Positions 1 through 13,492 of a stretch of DNA of 64,000 nt are shown piece after piece. The position numbers and the translations under genes are program-made. The stretch spans positions 1,043,046-1,107,045 of the forward strand of contig JNVV01000004.1 of NCBI GenBank assembly GCA_000733355.1. Direction: 5' to 3'. This DNA is from Falciphora oryzae. Its lineage: Eukaryota > Ascomycota > Sordariomycetes > Magnaporthales > Magnaporthaceae. The notes beneath the pieces are model-generated. The model searched no databases. It saw nothing but the letters and a program-made list of their open reading frames with translations, and was not told the origin of the DNA. The first letter of the stretch is position 1. Each line of letters opens with the position of its first letter.

Positions 1-3000
1 AGTCTGGGTGTTCCGATCCCCTTATTCGACTGGTGTTGAACCCAGTCCAGGGCTAAAAAGGGGTGTGGACCAAGGAGTTTGCCGACGGCGCACTCCTCCG
101 CTTCAAAGGCCTAGAAGGTGTGACTGCCAGATCCGACCACAAACGTGTGGTCAAGAGGAAGGATGATACCACTCCCCTTGATGAATATCGATACAGATGT
201 ATGTTCAAGTAAAGGGGTGGGCGATTATAAATGAGATGGCGGGGGAGGACCTTTTAAGGAGAGATGGTCTGGTGGAGGAGAAAAGGGCAGATCTTCGTGA
301 AAAGGGAGGGTCCGGAGGGTCCGGACGGGATGAAAGGTGAGGTAGGGGGAAGGATATGGTAGGTAGTTTAAGTACTGGAGAGACACTAGTGCAACCCCTG
401 ACAAGCGATGGATCATAGATCCTGGACGACGGCAGGATGAAGTGCCTGATTGAGGTGTGGCTATACACAGTTGATGTGCGTACGAGTGAGGGTGTGTGGC
501 CCCTCTGAGCCTGGGGTTGTTAAGACGGATATACGCAGAAGGTTCGACCCTCTCCAGACGGCCAGGAGCGCCGGAGATCAGGTTTGGCCGACGAAGTGAA
601 TGGTTGGATGCGTGTACGCCGGCTGTTCCATGACACACCACCGAGGGGGTGGTTCGTGGGTGCCACGACTGGGGTTCTTGGTCCCCGCCGCTGTGATGGC
701 GGGCAAAGGGAGCGACGGTGGTAGATCGGCACCACTCGCCGTCCAGCAGCGTTCCCCCCTACCCCTTCCCTTACCCGGGGTGGCGCCAGATACAGGATAG
801 TGCCTGAGATCTCTCATCTGGTGTCTGGTCCAGCTTGCGGACCAAAAAACGGACCCCACTGGCCCCGTGTGGCCTGCGTCCTCAAGGTCATGGCGGGCGA
901 CGTGTTATAGGAATCGGATACAGTACTGTACTGTAGTGTGTGTATGCTGTAGGCTGATTCCATGGGTATTCCCGTCTCGTGCCATAGTGGGTATGCACCA
1001 TGTACATGGCGTGGCGTACACGGTGCGGTGTGCATATGTACGGACCATGTGAGGCAGAGGTGTGAGAACGCACAGATTATTTTCATGTCCGTCCCAGATT
1101 TTAAGGTTGCGTTGCGCCCCTTCGCACGGTTTCGCGCAGGCTGGGCTGGCCTCTGAGCGGGCAGCCACTCGTCACGAAAACAGGCGAATTGCTAAGGGTA
1201 AAAGAGAGGCATGGGAGAGCGCCTATGCGTGTGTGCGTCGATGTCGGCCCACGGTAGGTACTGATGAGGGACGTCGCTGGAGCATCGGCCCCCTGTCCTG
1301 GCACAGACGTGTTCGTCAGTACTGACTGGACGTAGGGGGCACAGGCTACAAGGGCATACAGCCTGTCGGCTAGCTGCCTGGCTGAACACTTGTCCTCCTC
1401 TCTCGTATGCGGATGCAAGTCAAAGTCGTCGACGGCAAGGGATAGATGAGGGCGCACATAGATCCCAATGAGGCGACGAGCGGAACGGAAGGAGGAGTCA
1501 CTGTGTGTATCCTGCGTCCATATACTGTGCTGTATATGTAGTCAATATGTAGATCCCTGCCAGGAGAGAAGAGGGGAAGGGCCTCAGTGCCGAGGCACAG
1601 AAGGCGGAGAAACTGAAAAGAACAAGGTAGGCGTGCCAAGGTAGCGAACGGCCACGCCCTATAGGCAACGTCAAGCACGCGATATCACCTGGCTGGATCG
1701 GGTATGGAGGTCGCGAGGCATCGATCTTGCGAGCGTCGCATCCCATCCAGTCAGCGCTGCATTGCAGGCGACGGTCGTCGGCAGGGAGGTCAGTTCCAAG
1801 GCCGGTCGGAACCGGCTAGGTCTTTGCCAAGAGGGAGCTGGCGGTGTTGCGCACATCTCTATTTTGTTTCCATTTTCGCTCGCTGTTGGGCGTTTTGTCT
1901 TGGACGTGGACGGTGTTTGGGAGTGCGCCGCTGGTCCAATCTGGGCGGTGGTGTTTGTGTGCCCGCTTCCCCTCCAATGAAAGAATCGACATGACGCGAC
2001 GCAAGGCAAGGATGCGGGCAAAGGGCTTCTTCTGGACCTGTCAAAAAGCATCGAAACCGGTGGCTGGGGGTGGAGGGGATTAGCGATTGACCTCTTTGTC
2101 ACACTGATGAGGCGGGAAAACCCAAGCCGTCTCCGTCTGGCCATCGCCCCGGGATCGAAATCCTCAGACGCTGTGAGGATGGCGTTACGACGCGCATGGA
2201 TGCGTCGCACACACGCAGCAGGAAATCCCAGCGGTGCGAGATTGGACGGCATCAAGCCGTGGCCAACGGGAACGCCGGGCGGGGAAGGAACACTGATCAA
2301 ATCCACCCATGAGGAAGGCCAGACCTCGACTACTCGCCGGCACCAGCCGAATCCAGGAAGGTGCACTCGGTGCGCAAACACCCACGCTGGGCGTTTCCTG
2401 CCCGCCCCACCAGCTCTCTGGGGAAACGCTCTAGGTTCCCACCGTCGATGGCACGCTCCGCAGTGGGCACTGGAAAACAAGAACCTAGAACATGAAGACA
2501 AGGAGCACGCCGAGAATTGCGAGTTTCGATCGATCAACGTAAGCTATTCGGCCTTTTCTCAAGTGGCTGCCAAGACAGCCTACTCGTTTCTCGTCAAGGC
2601 GTACAACCTGGCAGGTGCGCCCAGTAGGAACATCCCTCGCTTTTCTTCACACCCCCGCAGGCCGGATCGCCTCCCGTCGCTCCCCCACATTTTCGCATGC
2701 AGCGCGTCCCGGCACTCGGAACGGAGGGTAAGCACTATCTATAACGGGGCCTGCGGGCGTTGTGCGTTGTGCAAGACGACCTTTTTTTTTTTTTTTTCCC
2801 TATAGTTTTCTTCGTGCCCTTTCCCCGTTGGCCGACCACCTAGTTCCCTTAAATTTCTTATACCCGTGCGGGCAGGGAGACGGTCCGGGCAAAAGCCCAA
2901 TTCTCAAATCCCGAAAGTCAACCATCAGTTGTCCGTCTGGCGGGCTGCATAATGTGGCCTTTCGTCAAAGCGCCATGCCATGCCATGCCCCGAGCCCCCT

Positions 3001-4019
3001 CGGCCCGAACCAGCATATGTAGTACCTACCTACCTACCTAGGCATGTAGAGGACAAGCTAAGAGAGCATGGATACTCGTCTCGTAATGCGTACCACTCAT
3101 CGTGCCCCAAAGGCTGGGCCCGGCTGGGGTCACGCAAGCACAAAAGCACGGCACGGGGGTAGAGGCCATGCGGGCGCACGCGCACAAGCTCGCTGCTGCG
3201 ACCAAGACGAGCCAGCCGGCCGGCCCACGCAGTCAACGAACGCCCAGGCCATATGCGGCTAAAAGCAAGAGAGTCAAAGGAAGGGCAACAAGAGAGAGAA
3301 GAGTGCAACAGGATCTTGTGCTCTTGTGCTCACCCGCGTGGCTTTCTCGGCTCCGAGCGAGTCGACATGGAGCATCCCATAAACGCTTGGACCAGGCAGG
3401 CTACCTGCGTGGGAGCTGAGGCAAGCTGAGCCCATCGACTGGACGCCATCCGACCCGGTTCATCCGGCAAGCCGCAGTATCACCATCGCCAACTCACCGT
3501 CATGATTACAGCTTCGGAAAAAAAGAAAAAAAAAAGATATCCACAGAATACTCCTCTTCCTCAGCTTTGCCCCAGCGAGGTTGGTAGCACCTGGTGCCAC
3601 CGGAAATGTGTGCTTGCTACTGTGTGTGCTGTTCCATTGTTCATTGGCCCTACAGGCTCGGGTCGAGTGGGAGAGATTCTCATTGTCATTGGCCCCGTTT
3701 ACGGGGAGAGAAGTAGGCCTATGCAGCTGAAGGTATGCAAAGAAAAAGACAAAGATAAACCAAAGGGGGTATGTATGTACAAGAAGTGTGAACTCCTCCC
3801 GTTTTCCGTCCATAGAGCATCGCCAAGGCGAAAAGGGAGTGCGGGTGTCTGCCTGCCTTGGCACATGACGGCCGATAACAACGGGACTACGGGCCGTTCT
3901 TGGCCCGTAGCGAGCCGATCTAGCGATGGGGCTGCTTTCCGGTTCGTGCCCGAGCAGGGAATGACGAAAGAGGGCAAGGCGATATGGAGGGCTCGCCGGC
4001 CCGCCCGCCCATTCCGGCA
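1..4019. other. No supported gene; intergenic
   Basis: I see no family-recognisable protein in either strand. Several open frames of 70-290 codons exist, but they overlap one another on both strands and have the Ser/Pro/Arg-rich composition of GC-rich noncoding DNA. A T-tract lies near 2782-2800, a run of ACCT units ending in CCTAGG at 3022-3042, and an A-rich tract near 3520-3540. The last few hundred bases are the 3' flank of the hexosaminidase gene. Confidence 0.5.
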
Positions 4020-5943
4020 TTAGAAGATGGGGTGCTGGCATTCCTTGGCGTCCGTTTGCGTGCACCACAATTGGGTGAGCGGCGAGGCGCCCACGCCGCG
4101 AGCCACCATGCGCTCCCTGATCTCGGCCAGCCTCGGGATGGCGTCCATCTGGCTCCGGTTCTGGCCCGTGGCCGGGTCGATGCGCCCCGACCAGAGCACC
4201 TCGCCCGCCGCGCTGGCCCGCGGCCATATGATCGAGTCCACCGTCACCGGGTCGATCGTCTCGCTCCACACGGCCACCTCCCCGCCCAGTACGAGCTTGG
4301 CCTGCTCCGCGCTCAGCCCTGCCGCCGGGTCGTACGAGTACATGAGCTTCCAGCTCTTGGTCGGCCCGCACCAGTCGTTGAAGGGGTAGAACTGGTTGAA
4401 CGCCGCCCCATTGGCGAAGTTGAGCCACTGGCCCCTTCCGCAATCAAGGTACTGTCGTGGGATAGCAGTGTCAATACACAAAACATCGAGTGTGTTGGGT
4501 CTCGAGGGGTCGGCATTTCCTTACCCAAAAGTTGTAGTTGCTGTCAATCATTTTGATGCCCTTCTCCACGAGCTTCTTGGTTGAGCCCAGCCAAGTCTGT
4601 ACGACGACGTCCTTGCCAAGGGTGACATTCCAGTCGAGCGGGATCTCCTCCCAGACCATGGGAGTCAGGCCATGCTTCCGGACCCGGTCGTGCTGCACGT
4701 CAAAGAACTTTTGCAGAAGCGGCTGCAGCACCTCGGAGCGGTTGGACCGGATATTCTCGTCCAGCATCGAGTCGTTGGCATTGAGCTCGTCGCCGCCGGT
4801 GTGGAAGTAGGCCGTGTAGGGCTCGACGCGCGGGAGCAGGTCGTCAAACATCTTGCCCAGGAACTCGTCGACACGCGAATCGTTGAGTTTGAGCGCGCCG
4901 CAGGGCGGCTGAGCGCACCAGTAGTAGTAGGGCCACTCGGCGTACGCCACGACCAGCTCCGGGTGCGAGTGCGACAGCGATCCGATGTGGCTCGGCATGT
5001 CGATCTCGAGGATCACCTCGACACCGCGCTGGACGCCGTACTCGTTGATGCGCCTGACATCCTCGGCCGTGTAGATAAGGTCGCGCCGGTGGGCACCCTC
5101 ACGCGCAACCTCGGGCATGGACGGCAGGTCCAGCGGCCACGACTGCGAGTCGGTCACGTGGATGTGCAGCCGGTTCATCTTGTTCCACGACATGGCATCG
5201 ATGGTCCGCAGGATGTTGTCCACGGGGTACCACTGCCGGGCCGTGTCGAGGAGGACGCCCCGGTGCTGGTACCTGGGCGCGTCCTGGATCGAGATGGGCG
5301 CGTATGGCGTGTACCAGGCCGACATGGTCGAGTGCCGGTAAAAGAGCTGCGAGAAGGTCTCGAGGCCCCGAAGCACGCCGACAGAAGACACAGCCGTCAG
5401 CTTGGCGGCGCCGCACTCGCTCACCGTCAGGTTGTACGACTCATCGACCTCGCCCGCGAGCGGTTTGAACGCGCTTTTCTGGTCCGGTGCCGTTTGGGTG
5501 ATGGCCAGGCTCGTGACAGTCTGCCTGACGCCGTCAAGCGGAGGCTCGAACTCATTCAAGCGGTTCTTTGGCCTCAGTTTCCAGGGGACGATGCCCTTCT
5601 GAAAGACAGCATCCAGGGCTCGAGAGACGCCGCCCTGGACAATCTGCTTGCTATCTATGCTGGTGGGCACGTAGCCATACGTGTACGGCACCTGGATTTT
5701 CATGGCTTCTTTAGCACCGAGCTCGACCCCATCGTCGCAGACGCCGCCAAACCGGGGATGGGAGGAGGAAGAGGAGTAAGATTGCCAGCATACAGGTCCT
5801 CCATTGTACGTAACCTCGATGTTTGGGTTCAGGAAAAGCGACGTGTTGCCCTTGGAGTAGCTCTGCGGTGCAGGCCATAGCGCAGAGACGGGCTCGCTCG
5901 AGACGAGGAACAAAAACGACAGCAAGCTGCGGGGGAGCAGCAT
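4020..5943 (-). CDS. Secreted beta-N-acetylhexosaminidase (GH20)
   Basis: This gene encodes a glycoside hydrolase family 20 enzyme that removes terminal GlcNAc/GalNAc from chitin oligomers and glycans, outside the cell or in the wall. It has two exons, 5943-4525 and 4451-4020. The 73-bp intron (4524-4452, GTAAGG...CGACAG) joins in frame, and the total is 616 aa, normal for fungal GH20. I chose the ATG at 5943 because it starts a signal peptide (MLLPRSLLSFLFLV, cleavage near residue 20) followed by the ALWPAPQ motif at the mature N-terminus. A longer in-frame start upstream would bury the signal. The catalytic HTGGDE motif is present, with Asp385 and Glu386 as the acid pair. The conserved YLDCGRGQW and a C-terminal Trp/Cys region lie at and after the exon junction. 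Nothing looks broken. The gene stands alone, transcribed toward the left edge. Confidence 0.95.
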
Positions 5944-7453
5944 TGTGAAGACCAGGGGGTGAGTAACAGTGGCTGAGGGCGGGTGTCGTGCGGAGAGAAG
6001 AAGATTGTGAGAGTGGGAGACACGCAGTAAATAGTTGCGCAAGTGCCGTCGTGCAATGGGGAAAAGGGAGCGAGCGAGTGAGTGATGGTCCGCAGATCCG
6101 CGCCAAAAGTGAATGATATCCTGGTCTAGCTTAATGTTCACTGGCCGGGGTACCACCGATCAACCCTCAGACGAGAACATAAGGAAGGGGTAGAGGTATT
6201 CAAAAGAAAAACAGGATATGGATGCTGTTTATTAACCAAGTCGTGCCAAATGAGATGGGCGGGAGCCCTAGGAAAAAGATAGGGTCAGGACAAGGTCTCG
6301 GATCGGTATCAGATCTTGGTACGATTCAGAGGCCACCACTGCCCGACTAGCAGCATGCGTCGTTGCAAGCAGGTATAGATGCTTTCTCCAGTCGTTTTGT
6401 TTGGTTTGTTATCTGCCATCGGCCGTTTGTTTGCCTGCTTCTCGCGCAGGGTGACCCACTCACAGGCCCTGCGATGCACCTCAAGCCAGGGGATCCGGGA
6501 GGGGCAGTAGATTTGGGGGCTTGTGACGTCGCCGTTGACGACGTGGTCGAGGTTGGGCTGGCCGGTGTGGCGCAACGTTACGTTTCCCAGCGGGTCTTGT
6601 TGTGGCCGGGCCGACAGTAGCCACTATGTATCAATTGTCTCTGCAGCCTGCTGTCCCGGGTCAGGTGGCGTCGTCAACCGCCAGGACGGATCAATGATAG
6701 GTGCCTGGTGTTTTTGCGAGGCCGGTGCTGCTTGCTAGCGATGCTGACTGGCGGCGGCGTTTTTCGAGAGCACGCTGGCTAATGCTGCGACGATTGATAT
6801 TGTAGGGATTACCCCAAGCAGCGAGGACCGACTCGGAGGAGTTGATTGCTGGTGTGTTCGGGTGGCGGGCTAGTTTGGGACGGCAGGAGTCAATGGAGAT
6901 CGGCAGATTAAAAACAAAGAAACAGGAGGGGCCCCCCATCGCCAGTGGGCATGAAGACACTTGAATGCAAATGGCTGGGGCGGCACGCGGGCACGGCACG
7001 CACTGCAGGGGCGACGAGTGCCGTTGCAGTTTTCAATCGGTCGTCTGGTGCTCCTGCAAGCTGCAGCCTCCATGGCCGGACGGACAGTGGATGGATGGAA
7101 GTCGCTGCAAGTCGTGCGTGCGGCCCGGTTACCGTTACCTTGGCCTCAATCCCCACCTGACCGCGACAGACAGCCGCTGCCATCAATGGAACATGTTTAA
7201 CTTTTTAGGTCTGGGCTAGCAGGTTTTGATGAGTCTTGGGCGGACGCAACCAGTCCAGCGTAACAATTTCCATACGAGCATCTCGGAAGCTCGGCCTTGG
7301 TTGGGGCGGAAGAGCGATTCGCGCGGCACAGCTGACGTGCAGGGGAAATAAAGGAACCATAACCGTGCTGTGCCCTCGCTTGAAGCTACGATTGAACGAA
7401 CCAAAGCCGTAGCCCACCCTCTGCTCTTTCCCGCTACCTGCCCGAACAAACAT
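5944..7453. other. Intergenic; hexosaminidase promoter side
   Basis: This 1.5 kb lies upstream of the hexosaminidase gene and downstream of the AAA ATPase gene. The open frames here are short, overlap on both strands and match no family I recognise. I see no repeat or RNA gene. Confidence 0.5.
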
Positions 7454-9860
7454 TCAACAGAGTCTTCGACGCTTCCCGGGCGCAGCACTGCCCTCACCCT
7501 CTGGATCGGCCCCCAAGGCGTTCCGCTTGGAGCCCTGCTCAAAATCCTTGTCAAATGCGATCACGTTCCGAAATGTGTTCCACAGGCCATCGGCCGTCAA
7601 GGGAGCATCAGCGCCACTCGCTACGGCGGCCGCAATCTTGACGATGTTCTTGATCTGTCGCCCATTCAGGGGCTCGGCCAGCAGACGTTCTAGATCATCA
7701 TCAGTGCAGCCGTTTCCAATCCCGGAGGAGGAGGAAGGGTCGGAGCCAACATCATCTCCGAGCTTGGCTCTGATGGATGTCTTGGCCAGGAAGTGATGCC
7801 ACAGCTTCCTGCGACCGTCGTGATCGAGTGGCGGATAGTGGATTGCAACCTGCACCCGGGACTTGAACGCCGCGTCAAACGCGCCAACCCGATTGGTGGT
7901 AAGGAAAAGGATTCCGTCGTAGTACTCCAATACTCGCAGGAATACTACAATACCCATTCACATATCAGGTCAACAGTGACATATAGCAGGAGGGAGGCGT
8001 TACTGCAGGTGTGGTAACCCACCTGCGACCAGGCTGTTCCTTGTGATGTCTGCTGCGGTACGTTGCTCCATGAAGACGTCGGCCTCATCCAAGAGCGCTA
8101 TAGCTTTCCACCTCGCAGCGAGTGACAACACATCCTTGAGGCCCTTCTCAGCCTGTCTCGGAGTCGCCCCCAGTGTGCTCGCATCGATCCTGATAAGGAG
8201 TCGCTGACAATACTCCGCGATGCTCTCTGTCCGAGGGTGAGGAGGAGTAGTTAGTTCATACCACGTTCCCAGCAGATAGTGAACAGAAAGTAGAGTAGAC
8301 GAGGAACAAAGGCATCACGTACCGGCTGTCAGGGTTTTCCCCGTTCCAGGCTCTCCATGTAGGAGAAGCACGAGCCCGTTGCCTTTTCCTCTGATGATGT
8401 CATCTCCTCCGCCAGCAAGCTTCTCGACCTTCCCTCGAATGAGGGAGGAGATCATCTCCTTGTATACATTGTTAAGCACCAGCGACTTGGAGAAGACCTC
8501 CGACTGGTACTCAACAGGCTCGAGGTTGCCGATACGGAAATCGGACCACTCCTTTGTGTTCAGATCGTATCCTCTGATGCATGGGCGGCACATAATGTAC
8601 TCTTCGTCTGTGAGGGTTGGCTTGGCCGCGCCGTCAGATCCATTGCTATGTTTCGAGCTGTTGTGATCGTCGTCGTCGTCGCTATCGTCGTCGCTATCGT
8701 CGTAGCTTCTTTGACTTCTGTCCCCGGTTGGATCGATCACTACAAGACGGGTTACCTTCAGAGAAGGACAATTCGTTAGAAATCCGCGCCTGGTCGCCGC
8801 GCCTGACGGCCGGGCTTATTCACGAGAGTTCGCCGATGAGCAAACCGCAAGATAGAATTTGCCAACCTACCACTGATCCGCCCACCCGGCGCTTGTGCTG
8901 ACGGTGGCAGGGCCCCCGATGAAACTCTGCGAAGGTTTTGCCACGCTCGAGCAGATTTTTCCTGATGGCTTCCTCCTCGGGATGGCCTCGAAGGGGGCAG
9001 GTCTCCATTTTGAAGATAGAAACAAATCCAGAGAATTCGGAGACTAAGTGGCAGCAACTGCTGGAGAACGGGCCAGCCGGCCCGCTATAGAAGCTGGCAC
9101 CCCGGATACTCCAGCAGTTCCGCTCTGGAGCGTTGTTCCCGAGCTCACCCGCGCTGGGGTCCACGGGACGGGCCAGCGACATATGACTGAACCGAAAGAC
9201 ACTGAGTGATGTGTAGTCAAGCTTGGAGCCGTCCCGGTTCTGGACGCAGACCAGGTCTCCCGGCGTGAAGATTGTCCAGAGGTTCGCAAAGTTGATCAAG
9301 GGCGATTCCTGTGCGAGCTGGACAAAGCTGTAGTGCGTCATGAAAGCGTCTTCGAATAGCTGCCATGTGTATGTGTTGAGATAGGTGAGGTGCTCCCGCG
9401 CGGTGGGATCAGTGATTGCAAGCCCGTACTGGAATAGACCATCCAGGTAGTAGAACAAGCAATAGGGCTCGTTGGAGATGATAATGTTGCTCGACTCAAT
9501 GTTATGATGTTTGTACTCTGGTATGACTGCCTTCATGGCTGCCTTTATATGGGGCGACTGGAACTCGTGTTGGGTCCGCTCCAGCTGGTTAGACTTGTTC
9601 CAGAATTTTGTATGGAGGATTGCGGACAGGAAGCCGGTATTGTTGGGGCGTCTCCCGACGTAGTGCTTTGTGCCGGCCGCTAGTGTGATTCTGTCCCCAT
9701 TCTCGGTGACGACGATGTCGTGATGCATTGCTTCGCAAGCAGAACCAGCATCTTCGTGCAAGACTCGAACTGGGGCGCGTGAGGAGTGCATTCTCTGCAT
9801 GACCTCGGCGAACGAGCCCGCGCCAACAAACATGTCTCTCAGTGCCAGGTCGTCGTCCAT
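7454..9860 (-). CDS. Fungal AAA-family ATPase with N-terminal DUF7025-type region
   Basis: This is a predicted ATP-driven remodelling protein of the AAA type that is expanded in filamentous fungi; its substrate is unknown. Exons are 9860-8871, 8755-8323, 8226-8023 and 7944-7454, with introns of 115, 96 and 78 bp. The phases close exactly to 705 aa. Residues 1-330 form the fungal-specific N-terminal region, including CPLRGHPEEEAIRKNLLERG. Next comes an acidic Ser/Asp linker, then the AAA core. Walker A is GEPGTGKT (464-471), Walker B is ALLDEAD (about 518-524), and sensor-1 is FLTTNR. The SLVAVFLRVLEYYDG stretch across the last junction is typical of this family. The tail is basic (KRRRLC). 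The first intron boundary is the least certain because the flanking residues are poorly conserved. The BCS1 group is a more distant alternative, but no BCS1 N-terminal domain is visible. Confidence 0.88.
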
Positions 9861-11477
9861 GGTGGATCAGGATAGGAGCTATTGATCGAAGAAAATGGGT
9901 TGCAAGAGCAGTGTATGCATGAAGAGGTTTGAGGGCCTGTGCCAGCTTTGTAGGCATAGGTGAATGGATGCCGCAAAAATGCTGGCAGAGAAAAACGAAA
10001 AAGCGGGAAAAGCATGGATGCATGCGCACCAGGTGCTAGGCCTAATATATATGCATGCATCTCCTAGCACTTCCCGGCTACTCAAACGGGACATAACCTA
10101 GTACGTAGGTACCTAGGTACCTCTCCTGTGTTTCTATCGGAGGCCCTCTAAAAAGGCGTACTACAGCCTGCAACTATTTCTCACCTGTTGTTCGTCTTGC
10201 GCCAGATTAAGCCCGTGGAAAGGCTCCTCCTTTGGTGTCTCTCCCAGCCACAACTCCAGCATTGCCTGGTTCCGCCTGCGTTTTTCAACCCTGTTTTCAT
10301 CCCTTTTACCACGTGCAGAGTCGACATATCCCTCCTTAACCGGAGGGTTGGCGGTCTACAGGTGTTCCAGTCAGCGATTTATCTTATTTATAGGGCGGGA
10401 ATGACAAAGCTTTTGTCGCTCCTGGGGATGGTTGTTTCGTCGCACGGGAAGCGTACCTTGCTCTTCTCGGGGTTCATTACGCTGATGTATGCCTATCGGG
10501 ATAGATATACACGCTTGTGTGCCGCGTTACACCTAGCGCCGCTGCTCTCGGCGGCGAATAGGCACTGAGGCACTGAGGTATGGGGTCCAGCTGTTGAGGG
10601 AAGGCGGTGACCTGGTGCGCCCGAAGAGATGGAATATGCTGGTGTCAAGGTACCCAAGTATTTCAGGAGGGCAGGTTGGTAGGTGTATGTATGTCAACAG
10701 GCTGGGAACTATTTTGACAAACCCCTGGATCAACAAGACCAGCTTGATCGCGAAAGATGAAGGGCTCGAGGACCAGGAATAGACTCCTAACTTATATACG
10801 CTTGTTTACACCATCGTCAACCCAGAGGAAGCTCACTCCTGGACTGCCAGAGACTTGAACCACCTTGCGTGGCCCACGTCCTTGCGTGGCAACTATCCTC
10901 GCCAGACGTCAGTTCCCGGCAGCTTAAGGCGTCTAGGCTTTGAACTTGGCCTGGGTCACGGCAACTGCAGCCCGGTGCCCGAGGCGTAAGGCAACCACGG
11001 CCGTGTGTGCTTTTTGCCCAAATCTGAAGATCCCCGGAGCTTTCTGCTGGTGGTAGCGCTATTTTGGACGCGATAGGATTCAAAGACAGGGGCCAATTAG
11101 CTGCCGCACTTGCCTGCCGGAATCCCCTCCATGACGCCGCATTATCAGCCCCCCCGCGTGACCGCAGCAACTATTGAGAAACGCGCCGTAGCGACCACAG
11201 GCGGTGTGCGTCGTCACGCCACTCACTTTTCGGGCGTTGTGTTCGTGCGATCCTCAACTGGGAATGCCGCCGCCGCCGATACCGAAATGAAAAGACTTTT
11301 GCGAACTTTGCTCTGGATCTTTTCTCGGCCAATTGACACCAGTCAGCCCAGCTGTGATGCAGAAGTCCCTAGCCGCGGACGTTTGGGGGAACTGCTGGGT
11401 TCGGCGACGATGGCTCACACCATGGTTCACACCAGCACACCGTTGCGCCTCAACCCTCTCCCGGGGCATACCTTTCC
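9861..11477. other. Intergenic between divergent AAA and Clr5 genes
   Basis: This is a shared upstream region of about 1.6 kb. It contains a GTACGTAGGTACCTAGGTAC-type palindromic tract at 10097-10122. A 126-codon open frame at 10188-10568 (+) has no recognisable domain or supporting context, so I do not call it. Confidence 0.45.
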
Positions 11478-13492
11478 ATGCCCAATACCGGCCAGATGCC
11501 GCCGCCGAAGTCCATGCACCTGGGCGAGGCCAGTTCGTCCCGGGCCGTGGGTACTGACCAACTACCGCGCGCCAAAAAGCCACCGGTCGGGCGGCAGGCG
11601 GCGCCAGACGCCAAATGGGAGCAACACAAAGAAACCATCCACAGGCTTTATATCATCGATGGTCTTACTCTAGGGAAAACCATGGAGTCCATGAAGGAGT
11701 GTGGCCTGCATGCATCGTAAGTGCATTAATACGTGCAGTGTCGTTCTGGTCGGCCCTGCTAACTTTCCTGATCGTGAATACAGAAGAACAGTATTTGCCG
11801 AAAAGCTGTCTTCGTGGGGATTCACCAAGAATATGAAGCGAAAAGATGTTCACAAAATAATGCAGAAGGTCAGCGAGAGGGATCCGCGGAAAACTGAGGT
11901 CTACAAAGGAGGACGGAAGGTGAGCTTGAGCGATATCAAGAAGCGCTACGACAGGCATTGCCGAGCTGGAATCGAGCCAAGTAATCCTCCTCAAGGTATT
12001 GATCAACCGACTGTGTCTCACTCGCCACCTGCCCGTTTATCCTGCTAACAACGGGAGTATACAGATGGCACCTCTCCTACAACCCCAGCCGACTTTGTCG
12101 TCAGGAGCCCTCTCACCGGGAAACTGCTCAACTCTCATGCAGAGCTGGCGTTAAATCCTCGATTGATGGCACTTCCCACCAACGAGGCCGGACTCCGTCG
12201 GTAAAGACGCCAGCCGTCGACCGAGGATGGGAAGACATCCCGATCCCCGAACCGCTTCTCCAAGTCGACAGCCGCAGCCTGACGTTGACAGAGCTCTTGT
12301 GTCGGAGGAAGGCCGCGATGGATCTTCTGAATCACGGAAACCCGGCCAATGCAGCCTCCCGCTTGCGAACAGTCATCTGTGGACTGCGGTACAAATTCAG
12401 CCCTCGGCACCATCTTTCGCTAGCGACTCCATACGCACTTGCCGACGCCTGCACCCAGTCTGATCATGGTGAGAAAGCGTTCCAGGTTCTTGACTGGCTA
12501 TCGAAGAGCCACAGCGAAGCTGTTGGCCTTTGGAGCTTAGATTCATTTAGGCATTACCTGCGAGTGGTGGAGATACTTCAGTGGTTCCATCAGGCTAAAA
12601 GGGCCAAATCTCTGGCCTACAGCATATACCAGGCCATTTGTGATGGGTGGGAGTCAGGGTCCGGCAAGTTTGTTCGCATTCCTCGACTGGATGCGCCGGA
12701 ACAGTCAGGCTTGGAATCTCGGGATGGCGATTCGCGGCTCGAGATTGGTGTCATCGATCGGGTCATCGGTGGCTCCACTGAAGACACGGCTGTTGAGCAA
12801 CAGATTGTCATCATGCGTCTCTGGACGCTGGCGAGTATCGCAGGTGTAGAGCTAGCCATCAAGCGGCTGATGGAGCTGGAAGACGGAGGCTCGTCATCCC
12901 ATCAAGAGAAGCTACGCCTGCATGGACGGTGCATGCTTATCAAGATGTACATCGCGGCAGGGAGCGCAGACCTCGCGCAAGCTCAATGCGAAGAAGCTAG
13001 GAGCGAGCTGGCCGCATCCATTCATGGTAGCGGTAAATGGGTCACGCGCACGAGAGTCCCCATCGCGATGCCGTGGCACCTATCGCTCGCCGTCGAGCTA
13101 GCCTCGCTACATTTTGATTGCGGCAACTACGATCGGGGCGTGCGCATTCTCGAGTGACAGCCGCCCACCTGGAACAACCCTCCAAAGGCAACCAATCCGC
13201 AACAAGCTACTTCCTCGCGGCTGCCTGCATGTTTCACGAAAGGTTCGTCGCTCAGGAGGCTCTGCCATGGCTGGAGCGCGCGCCCGCTGCTTCCACAAGA
13301 GCAAACAGATCAGCTTCTGCTCTGTCAACCCGCCTACAAGATGCTCTTAGACGACAGTCTGTCGGAGAGAGCTGTGGCACCTTTGAGTTCTGGAATCCGT
13401 CTTGGGCGCTCTTGGGTCTGGTTGACGAGGACTGGACTGACCCGGAGATACTGATGAGCATGTGGCGGCCTCATAATCTTCATTCTGGGTGA
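11478..13492 (+). pseudogene. Clr5-domain protein gene with frame breaks
   Basis: The N-terminus carries a fungal Clr5 DNA-binding-like domain: KWEQHKETIHRLY...GLTLGKTMESMKECGLHAS, then RTVFAEKLSSWGF after a clean 67-bp intron (11717-11783). A second intron (11996-12064, branch CTAAC) joins DGTSPTTPADF in frame. That frame stops at TAA 12202-12204. Protein-like sequence (WEDIPIPEPL, then a helical C-terminal region with LLCRRKAAMDLLNHGN) resumes in a different frame and runs to TGA 13155-13157. It continues again in the third frame (YFLAAACMFHERF...LPWLERA) to TGA 13490-13492. A 71-bp intron 12201-12271 (GTAAAG...GACAG) would rescue the first break at the cost of conserved-looking residues. 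I found no intron for the second break. So the copy is probably disrupted, or the assembly lacks one base at each site. The start is the first ATG in frame. Confidence 0.6.

Noticed and set aside
541..560. tRNA B-box-like GGTTCGACC
   Set aside because: No matching A box or foldable acceptor stem found around it.
1671..2805. Overlapping 232- and 288-codon ORFs on opposite strands
   Set aside because: Noncoding-like composition, no domain, no intron signals; each is largely the shadow of the other.
4672..5880. 402-codon plus-strand ORF
   Set aside because: Antisense shadow of the GH20 gene.
10188..10568. 126-codon plus-strand ORF with hydrophobic stretches
   Set aside because: No family resemblance, no support from neighbours; left uncalled.
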